Assembly: GCF_001465795.2 (NCBI RefSeq)
Contig: NZ_CP013659.2
Span: 558,001-622,000, forward strand
From: Planococcus rifietoensis
GTDB lineage: Bacteria > Bacillota > Bacilli > Bacillales_A > Planococcaceae
Length of the DNA stretch: 64,000 nt
Direction: 5' to 3'
The position numbers were made by a program, and so were the translations under genes. Below, piece by piece: positions 58,293 to 64,000 of this stretch. Numbering within the stretch: position 1 is the first letter of the stretch; each line of letters opens with the position of its first letter. Below the pieces are notes generated by a model that was not told where the DNA came from, did no database searches, and saw nothing but the letters and a program-made list of their open reading frames with translations.

Positions 58293-59096
58293 ATGAAGGA
58301 ATCATTAAAGCAAATCGTGGAAAGTGCGCGGTTCAATACATTCATCACTGTTTTAATTTTAATCAATGCCTTGCTGGTCGGTTTGGAGACCTATCCGTCG
58401 ATTGCGGAAAACTACGGTTCATGGCTGTTGATACTGGATATCATCATTTTGGCATTTTTCACGTTGGAAATCCTCGCGAAACTCTTTGTTTACCGGGCGA
58501 AATTCTTTGGCAATGCATGGAATAATTTTGATTTCATCATCGTTGTGGGTAGCCTCATCCTCTACAACTCGCCATTTATCAGCGTATTGCGGATTTTCCG
58601 CGTGCTGCGGGTATTGCGGACGGTGTCGACCATTCCATCGCTGCGCCGCGTCGTGACGGCTTTGTTCATGGCCATTCCGACCATCACGAGCGTCATCTTG
58701 CTGATGTCGATCATTTTTTACGTTTATGCGGTCATCGGGACGTTCTTTTATGCGGACATTGAACCGGAATATTTCGGCGATCTTGGCCTTTCGCTCATTT
58801 CGCTGTTCCAGATTTTCACCTTGGAATCCTGGGCGAGCGGGATTTTCCGCCCGGTCTTTGCTGCGGAGCCCTGGTCTTGGCTGTATTTCATTTCCTTCAT
58901 CATCGTCTCGACGTTCCTGATGATCAACTTGATCGTTGGGGAAATTGTCAATAACGCACAGAAGATCTCGGATGAAATCGACAAAGAGACGGCTGAACTC
59001 GAGGGCATCAAAGAAGACACTTCAGAAATTGAAGATTTGAGAAAAGAAGTCGGCGAACTGAAAAGCATGATCCAAACACTCGTCGACCGGAAATAA
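58293..59096 (+). CDS. NaChBac-type voltage-gated sodium channel
   Basis: A 267-residue, six-helix ion transport protein. The S4 voltage sensor has four regularly spaced Arg residues (R100, R103, R106 and R109) and the pore has TLESWAS (176-182), the exact selectivity filter of the bacterial Na+ channel NaChBac, which passes Na+ over Ca2+. A charged C-terminal coiled coil (about residues 225-265) would hold the tetramer. AAGGAG lies 14 bases before the ATG at 58293, a long spacing, and no other start fits. Known relatives drive motility or pH responses in alkaliphilic bacilli. Confidence 0.95.
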   Translation: MKESLKQIVESARFNTFITVLILINALLVGLETYPSIAENYGSWLLILDIIILAFFTLEILAKLFVYRAKFFGNAWNNFDFIIVVGSLILYNSPFISVLRIFRVLRVLRTVSTIPSLRRVVTALFMAIPTITSVILLMSIIFYVYAVIGTFFYADIEPEYFGDLGLSLISLFQIFTLESWASGIFRPVFAAEPWSWLYFISFIIVSTFLMINLIVGEIVNNAQKISDEIDKETAELEGIKEDTSEIEDLRKEVGELKSMIQTLVDRK

Positions 59097-59106
59097 CAGT
59101 AAGCAT

Positions 59107-59139
59107 AAGAAGCTGCCCAAAATTGGGCAGCTTCTTTTT
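59107..59139 (+). terminator. Intrinsic terminator
   Basis: AAGAAGCTGCCC-aaaatt-GGGCAGCTTCTTTTT, ending the sodium-channel gene. Confidence 0.9.
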
Positions 59140-59160
59140 AGCTTGTTGAGGGAGCTAAGA

Positions 59161-59296
59161 AATCGTATTTTCCGAAGCTTATCGCTCGCTTTCCGTGGGC
59201 TCGCGCTCAAGCCTCCTCAGTCGCTGCGCTCCCTGCGGGGTCTCGATCGTCTCGCTTTACCACCGGAGTCGAGCGAACGCTTCTCCAAACACTTAG
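59161..59296 (+). repeat. Dispersed 136-bp hairpin repeat, copy 3
   Basis: Same length and orientation as copy 1 at 1542-1677 and well conserved with it (CCGAAGCTTA, CGCTCGCTTTCCGTGGGCTC and ACGCTTCTCCAAACACTTAG shared). It sits between the channel gene's terminator and the convergent LysR gene. Confidence 0.85.
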
Positions 59297-59377
59297 ATAA
59301 ATCATTGAATTTTAAATATTGAAAAGTAGTTCGCCGTTTTAATTCATAATGGATTAATAGACTTCTTTTTGTACGGA

Positions 59378-60259
59378 TCATACTTTCGGCAATTGGTTGA
59401 CGAGTGTGATGAATTCGCGGGAGACATAGGGCACGTAGCGGTTTTTGGCCATGATGATGCCGAGTCGCCACGGGAAAGTCTGGGTCAGCGAGACGGTTTT
59501 GAACGGTCCGTCCTGGACGCGGTCGCAGATCAATTTCGGCATCAAGGTGACGCCGAGATTTTTCTCGACCATGCCGACGATGAAATCCCATTGCGAGCTT
59601 TCGTAGGCAATTTTCGGTTCGAATCCTTCGCTGCGGCAGAATTCAACGGTCCGCCCGTTAAGTGTGAATTCCTTGCTGAGAAGCAGGAACGGATCGTTTC
59701 TGAAATCGATCAAATTACGCGTGTGCTGGTTTGCGAGTGGATGGTCTTCGTGGACGAGCAGTTTGATTTCCTGGTCGACAAAGGGAACGACATCAAAACG
59801 CTCGGCATCGACAGGGAGCATGACGAACCCAAGATCCACTTCACCATCGGCCACTTTCTCTTCTACTTTTTTGGCACCATCTTCAACCAGGATGACGGTT
59901 ACATCTGGATAACGGGATTGGAACGCTGCAATGATGGTCGGAAAGAACAAAGTGCTGATGACCGGCGGCAAGCCAATCTTGATCTTGCCTTTGTTCAAGT
60001 TCATGACGTCATACAGCGAAGAGGACAAGTCATCGAGGCTGTTAACGATTTTCTGCGCCTGCACGAAGACCACTTCGCCGGCATCGGTCAAACGCACTTT
60101 CCTGGACGAGCGGTCGAATAACGATACGTCCATTTCCTGTTCCAGGTTTTTGACCATTTTGCTAAGCGTTGGCTGTGTTACGTGGAGGGCTTGCGCCGCT
60201 TTTGTGAAACTTTGATGCTTGGCCACTTCGATGAAATAGCTGAGCTGTCGGATATCCAT
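59378..60259 (-). CDS. LysR-family transcriptional regulator
   Basis: A 293-residue LysR protein: winged-helix DNA-binding domain in residues 1-60 (SFTKAAQALHVTQPTLSKMV at 17-36) and a periplasmic-binding-like effector domain (about 90-290). It is divergent from the GntP permease/hydroxybutyrate dehydrogenase operon and most likely controls it; LysR proteins usually regulate the divergent neighbour. The ligand is unknown. Confidence 0.93.
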   Translation of the reverse strand: MDIRQLSYFIEVAKHQSFTKAAQALHVTQPTLSKMVKNLEQEMDVSLFDRSSRKVRLTDAGEVVFVQAQKIVNSLDDLSSSLYDVMNLNKGKIKIGLPPVISTLFFPTIIAAFQSRYPDVTVILVEDGAKKVEEKVADGEVDLGFVMLPVDAERFDVVPFVDQEIKLLVHEDHPLANQHTRNLIDFRNDPFLLLSKEFTLNGRTVEFCRSEGFEPKIAYESSQWDFIVGMVEKNLGVTLMPKLICDRVQDGPFKTVSLTQTFPWRLGIIMAKNRYVPYVSREFITLVNQLPKV

Positions 60260-60318
60260 GTGAATGCTCCTTATCTATAACTAATGTCTATGGAAGCTAT
60301 TATTATTATTCATTTTAC

Positions 60319-60341
60319 CTATCGATTTCTTCGTTGTATAG
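60319..60341. promoter_or_regulatory. Possible LysR binding site
   Basis: CTAT-N15-ATAG inverted repeat in the divergent region between the LysR gene and the GntP permease operon. The arms are short, so this is a weak candidate. Confidence 0.3.
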
Positions 60342-60400
60342 TATTAAAAGGTTTCAGGACTAAATATTTAGACAATTCATCTATGCTTTTCGGGGAGAAA

Positions 60401-60414
60401 AGTAAGCGTTTCCA
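60401..60414 (+). promoter_or_regulatory. cre-like catabolite repression site
   Basis: AGTAAGCGTTTCCA matches the CcpA cre consensus TGWAANCGNTNWCA at 12 of 14 positions. It lies in the leader of the GntP/hydroxybutyrate dehydrogenase operon, as expected for a carbon-source operon. Confidence 0.42.
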
Positions 60415-60457
60415 ATTTGTTCGAAAAACCGTAACACATTCAAAAGGGGGATTTATC

Positions 60458-61777
60458 ATGTTAAGTATGATTGGAATGGTTGGAGGACTTATTCTATTGA
60501 TCGTGTTGACGATGAGGGGCGTCAACTTGTTGATCGCTGGCCCATTGTCGGCATTATTCGTCGCAGTGCTCAGCGGCTTGCCGCTGTTTCCGCAATTGGT
60601 AGGGGAAGGGGAAGCTAATTTATTGTCGAACTATATGGGCGGCTTCTCCGGATTCATCACCTCATGGTTCCCGATGTTCTTGCTCGGAGCCATCTTTGGT
60701 AAGGTCATGGAAGATACAGGCGCGGCAGACAGCGTCTCCAAATGGCTGGTCGGAAAGTTCGGCTTGTCAAAAGCGGTGTTGGCGATTGTTATCGCCTGTG
60801 CCGTCTTGACTTACGGCGGCGTCAGCTTGTTCGTTGTGGCGTTCTCGGTTTACCCGATGGCACTCAGCTTGTTCAAGCAAGCGGACTTGCCTCGCCGCTT
60901 TATCCCGGCAGCGCTTGCGCTTGGGTCTGTCACATTCACGATGACTTCTGCGGGATCACCGGAAATCCAAAACTGGATCCCGATTGAGTACTTGAACACC
61001 AGCCCATATGCCGGTTGGGAAGTCAGCATCATCGTTGCGGTCTTCATGGCGGTATTCGGCTATTGGTGGTTGAAACGCATGATCAATAAAGCGGTGAACA
61101 AAGGCGAACGTTTCGAAGCAAGGGAATCGGATCCGCAATTGGCGGACAGAGCGTTGCCTCACCCGGTTACAGGCTTGATTCCGTTGCTGGTCGTATTGGC
61201 CGGGTCATTCATTTTCCACGATTCACTTGGAACTTCTGCCTTGATTTTGGCATTGCTTGGCGGTGTCATCACGACATACTTATTGAATATGAAATACTTC
61301 ACGAACCTTGGCAAAGCATTGACAGACGGGACGATCGGCGCATTGATCGCCATCGGCAACACGGCAGCAGTCGTGGGATTCGGCGGCGTTGCAAAAGCAG
61401 TGCCTGCTTTCCAGGTGGCAGTAGATGCCATGACAAGCATTCCGGGAAGCCCGTTAATCGGCGGTGCTGTAGCGGTCAGTGTCATCGCCGGACTTACAGG
61501 GTCCGCTTCCGGTGGGCAAGTCATCGCATTGCCATTGATTGCGCCACATTATATCGATATGGGCGTCAACACGGAAGCGCTTCACCGGACCATTGCAATT
61601 TCTTCCGGTGCGCTCGATTCATTGCCGCATAACGGTTACGTCGTTACAACGATTCAAGGGATTTGCGGAGAGACTCATAAAGCCGCTTACGGTGCAGTAG
61701 GGGCTGTAACGGTAATCGTGCCGTTGATTGGGTTGACGATTGCGATTATCCTGTTCAGCCTCGGATTAGGAATTTAA
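60458..61777 (+). CDS. GntP-family permease (probable 3-hydroxybutyrate importer)
   Basis: A 439-residue permease of the GntP family (gluconate/organic acid:H+ symporters) with about 12 helices, including GGFSGFITSWFPMFLLGAIFG and ASGGQVIALPL. Adjacent to bdhA by 24 bases, it probably imports 3-hydroxybutyrate, as with B. subtilis yxjC next to yxjF. ATG at 60458 has AAAGGGGG upstream; the frame's earlier ATG lies well upstream of that site. A cre-like site is in the leader. Confidence 0.9.
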   Translation: MLSMIGMVGGLILLIVLTMRGVNLLIAGPLSALFVAVLSGLPLFPQLVGEGEANLLSNYMGGFSGFITSWFPMFLLGAIFGKVMEDTGAADSVSKWLVGKFGLSKAVLAIVIACAVLTYGGVSLFVVAFSVYPMALSLFKQADLPRRFIPAALALGSVTFTMTSAGSPEIQNWIPIEYLNTSPYAGWEVSIIVAVFMAVFGYWWLKRMINKAVNKGERFEARESDPQLADRALPHPVTGLIPLLVVLAGSFIFHDSLGTSALILALLGGVITTYLLNMKYFTNLGKALTDGTIGALIAIGNTAAVVGFGGVAKAVPAFQVAVDAMTSIPGSPLIGGAVAVSVIAGLTGSASGGQVIALPLIAPHYIDMGVNTEALHRTIAISSGALDSLPHNGYVVTTIQGICGETHKAAYGAVGAVTVIVPLIGLTIAIILFSLGLGI

Positions 61778-61801
61778 TTTTTCATTTGGAGGGACTCCAT
61801 C

Positions 61802-62578
61802 ATGGTAGATAAGAAAGTGGTATTGATCACCGGCGCCGCGAGCGGCATCGGCTATGAGATCAGCGTGGATTTTGCCAAAGAAGGCGCAAAGATCGTGCTG
61901 ACCGATATCAATGAAGAAGCGGTGCAACAAGCTGCCGATGAATTGACAGGGCAAGGCTTTGATTGCATCGGCATCAAATGTGATGTCACCAGCGAAGCTG
62001 AAATCAAGGCAGCGATCGACAAAACGGTGGAAACATTCGGTTCCTTGGATGTGCTGATCAATAATGCGGGGATGCAGCATGTCTCGCCGATCGAAGAATT
62101 CCCGACCGAGAAATACGAATTGTTGATTAAGATCATGTTGGTTGCACCATTCGTCGCGACCAAGCATGCTTTCCCGATCATGAAGAAACAAGGCTTCGGG
62201 CGCATCATCAATATGGCGTCGATCAATGGCCTCGTCGGCTTCGCCGGAAAAGCGGCTTATAATAGCGCCAAGCACGGCGTCATCGGCTTGACGAAAGTCG
62301 CAGCGTTAGAAGGCGCAGAGCATGGCATCACGGTCAATGCGATGTGCCCGGGTTACGTCGACACGCCGCTCGTGCGCAATCAGCTGGCCGATTTGGCGAA
62401 GACGCGCAATGTCTCGCTGGAAAAAGTGTTAGAAGAAGTCATTTACCCATTGGTTCCGCAGAAACGCTTGTTGTCGGTGCAGGAAATCTCCGATTACACG
62501 ATGTTCCTCGCGAGCGATAAAGCCCGCGGCATCACCGGACAGGCAGCGGTCCTTGACGGCGGCTATACAGCACAATAA
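61802..62578 (+). CDS. bdhA: 3-hydroxybutyrate dehydrogenase
   Basis: A 258-residue SDR oxidising 3-hydroxybutyrate to acetoacetate with NAD+. TGAASGIG (residues 10-17), NNAGMQHVSPIEEFP (about 87-101) and YNSAKHG are present; the last two are characteristic of this enzyme (MQHVSPIE, VNAMCPGYVDTPLV). GGAGGGAC precedes the ATG. Second gene of an operon with the GntP permease, under the divergent LysR regulator. Acetoacetate would need CoA-transfer enzymes, not seen here. Confidence 0.94.
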   Translation: MVDKKVVLITGAASGIGYEISVDFAKEGAKIVLTDINEEAVQQAADELTGQGFDCIGIKCDVTSEAEIKAAIDKTVETFGSLDVLINNAGMQHVSPIEEFPTEKYELLIKIMLVAPFVATKHAFPIMKKQGFGRIINMASINGLVGFAGKAAYNSAKHGVIGLTKVAALEGAEHGITVNAMCPGYVDTPLVRNQLADLAKTRNVSLEKVLEEVIYPLVPQKRLLSVQEISDYTMFLASDKARGITGQAAVLDGGYTAQ

Positions 62579-62611
62579 AAGCACGGCGCATTTTTGCGCC
62601 GTGCTTTCTTG
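62578..62611. terminator. Intrinsic terminator
   Basis: AAAGCACGGCGCA-tttt-TGCGCCGTGCTTTCTT; lies between bdhA and the convergent hydrolase gene. Confidence 0.87.
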
Positions 62612-62637
62612 ATTTTAATATGGTCTATCAATGAAGC

Positions 62638-63414
62638 TCAATCGTCGAGAAAGTTTTCAGCGATGCCGAGAAACAGGCGGGGCTGTTCGACGTTCGGCGC
62701 ATGGCCCGAACGCTTGAATTCCATAAAGCTGGCATGCGGGATGAGCCGAGCTGTCTCGTGCCCTTTGTCAGGCGGATTCAATTCATCGTAGCGGCCGCTG
62801 ATGACCAAGGTTTCTGCTGAAATCTTCGCAAGTTCCGGCCGCAAATCAAAGCGCTCCAAGGCGTTTGAGGCGATGCCTTGCTGCTCCAAGGTCAACTGGG
62901 GGCTATTTTGGGCTGTTTTCTCCTGCCATTTCTTCACGGCCGATAAACGGTAGAACATATAGGCTTGTGCTTTATCGAGCTTGTCGTGGATGGATAAGCC
63001 ATTGAACTCGTCAGCATGGCGATCGAATAATTCAGCCATGGATGATTGCTCGCCGTGGGATTTGGTGGCGACCAACAATAATTTGCGCACGCGTTCCGGA
63101 CGTCGCGCCGCTAATCCTTGTGCGATATAACTGCCCATGGATACACCGATGACATCAACTGACTCCAACCCCAGATGGTCCAATAATGCGGCAGCGTCTT
63201 CGATATGGTCATCGAGTGTATAGGCGCCCGGTTTCGCCGAGTGGCCGTGCCCTCTCGAATCCAGCGCGATAATGCGGCGCTTCGTGCGGAAAAAGCCGAT
63301 CTCGCGGTAAAACATGGCGGAGCTGCTGGTCAATCCATGAAACAGGAGAAGCGGCTGGCCGCTTCCAATATCTTCGTAATATAGGCTAATATCGTTTTGG
63401 GTGAATATAGGCAT
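62638..63414 (-). CDS. Alpha/beta hydrolase
   Basis: A 258-residue alpha/beta hydrolase with HGL (about residue 26), nucleophile elbow GVSMGS (about 94-99), an Asp in SGRYDEL (about 205) and the catalytic His in RSGHAPN (about 234). It is related to esterases and 3-oxoadipate enol-lactonase-type hydrolases. ATG at 63414 follows GAGAGGAAG; the longer frame to 63465 lacks a site. Substrate unknown; a second hydrolase of the same fold is at 3366. Confidence 0.89.
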   Translation of the reverse strand: MPIFTQNDISLYYEDIGSGQPLLLFHGLTSSSAMFYREIGFFRTKRRIIALDSRGHGHSAKPGAYTLDDHIEDAAALLDHLGLESVDVIGVSMGSYIAQGLAARRPERVRKLLLVATKSHGEQSSMAELFDRHADEFNGLSIHDKLDKAQAYMFYRLSAVKKWQEKTAQNSPQLTLEQQGIASNALERFDLRPELAKISAETLVISGRYDELNPPDKGHETARLIPHASFMEFKRSGHAPNVEQPRLFLGIAENFLDD

Positions 63415-63462
63415 TAGTTTCTTCCTCTCATCTCTATCTACTATTTTACTATACCTCAATAA

Positions 63463-63495
63463 CACAAGCGCAAACGGAAAGCCGTCTGCGCTTGT
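63463..63495 (-). terminator. Hairpin terminator-like element
   Basis: ACAAGCGCAnACGG pairs with CCGTnTGCGCTTGT just after the stop of the gene ending at 63495. The U-tract on the minus strand is weak. Confidence 0.6.
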
Positions 63496-64000
63496 TAGGT
63501 TTTATCCAATTTATGCTTGCGGCTTTGCCATTTATCGATAAAGCTGAAAATGGCAGCGAGCAACAAGAACATGCTGAGTGTCGTGTACCAGGGAAATTCC
63601 GAAATGGCTCTGCCGAAAGCGGTATACAGGATGGCCGGTGCGATCAAACCGAGTGCGGAGTAATACATATATTCCCTGCGGGTGTTGGTCATTTCCATTA
63701 AATAAAACGACAGCAGGTGAAAATGCACAAAGGGCATGACGCGCAGAATCATCACTTGGGAAACGGTCAAGTTGCGGTCAGGAAACCATTTGTCTTTCAA
63801 GGCGGCGAGTTTGGAGCGGAAGCGAGGAAATTTATTGATCATCATATATGAAATATAGCTCATCAGTGTCAATCCGATAAAAGATAGGATAGCCCCTTGG
63901 AAAAAACCGAAGAGAAATCCGCCTGCGATGCACACGGCGATCACCGGCAAAAACAACAGCGGCCGGACCAAATGAAGTAAAATGAACAAAAGCGGCGCCC
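63495..64000 (-). CDS. TVP38/TMEM64 (VTT-domain) family membrane protein, 5' end cut by window
   Basis: The C-terminal part of a membrane protein of the TVP38/SNARE-associated (VTT) family. Visible are a helix with RPLLFLPVIAVCIAGGFLFG and the FG..GAxLSxIG region, YMMINKFPRF, the loop ILRVMPFVHFHLLSFYLME, and a final helix. The frame is open to the window edge (64000), so the start lies outside. Family members are associated with membrane lipid handling; their exact reaction is unknown. Confidence 0.85.
   Translation of the reverse strand, partial: APLLFILLHLVRPLLFLPVIAVCIAGGFLFGFFQGAILSFIGLTLMSYISYMMINKFPRFRSKLAALKDKWFPDRNLTVSQVMILRVMPFVHFHLLSFYLMEMTNTRREYMYYSALGLIAPAILYTAFGRAISEFPWYTTLSMFLLLAAIFSFIDKWQSRKHKLDKT

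Noticed and set aside
59369..60121. 250-residue open frame antisense to the LysR gene
   Set aside because: Complement of a clear LysR gene with normal codon pattern; no start signal and no known domain.

Overview
The window reads as a chromosomal segment of a Gram-positive bacterium of the Bacillales. Strong AAGGAGG-type ribosome binding sites, U-tailed hairpin terminators at most operon ends, lipoprotein signals with Gly/Ser-Cys lipoboxes, ECF sigma-W-like promoters and close relatives of Bacillus subtilis proteins (PspA-YdjGHI, YoxD, YkuI, KtrC, YusW, LtaS family) all support this. The moderate G+C content, the NaChBac-type sodium channel and a dispersed hairpin repeat in three intergenic gaps suggest a Planococcaceae-like, halotolerant organism (Planococcus or a relative). 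That genus-level guess is inference. There are no rRNA or tRNA genes, CRISPR arrays, intact insertion sequences or prophage.

Layout. 0-4.2 kb: a small membrane protein behind a sigma-W-like promoter, a small hydrophilic protein behind a sigma-B-like promoter, two SDR oxidoreductases, a TetR regulator with a palindromic operator, and an alpha/beta hydrolase. 4.3-8.1 kb: a sigma-W-like promoter and a complete pspA-ydjG-ydjH-ydjI envelope-stress operon. 8.1-16.7 kb: a TetR regulator facing an acyl-CoA ligase/SDR operon with tandem operators, another SDR, a DUF2798 membrane protein, a Mug-type DNA glycosylase, a YcxB-like protein, a BsuPI lipoprotein and a second acyl-CoA ligase. 16.7-21.7 kb: a YehS-like protein, 0.8 kb of gene-free repeats, class I aldolase, an SDR and threonine dehydratase.

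21.7-23.2 kb is the least explained stretch: a structured, terminator-ended RNA followed by four small genes, two of which are paralogous helix-turn-helix-like proteins. 23.2-33.7 kb: a surface MsrAB plus a thioredoxin-like lipoprotein, PAP2 phosphatase, two 32-residue membrane peptides, a V4R-like/STAS protein beside a MEDS protein, an SDR, a lipoteichoic-acid-synthase-family enzyme, glutamate dehydrogenase and a GNAT enzyme. 33.7-44.2 kb: small membrane proteins, PPK2, the YkuI c-di-GMP-binding protein, a YitT protein, GyrI-like and CapA-like proteins, DUF202 and a CPA1 Na+/H+ antiporter.

44.2-64 kb: a hairpin repeat bracketed by a duplicated terminator, a DUF3100 membrane pair next to glycerate kinase, an MFS exporter, a double YusW lipoprotein, a sulfonate/nitrate-type ABC importer, a peroxiredoxin and cysteine synthase, KtrC, an RNase H-like protein, a sortase/MPTTG surface protein pair, the sodium channel, and a LysR-controlled 3-hydroxybutyrate uptake and oxidation operon. 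The window ends inside a TVP38/VTT-family gene. Recurrent themes are envelope homeostasis, short-chain fatty acid/alcohol metabolism (seven SDRs, two acyl-CoA ligases), ion homeostasis and oxidative repair.
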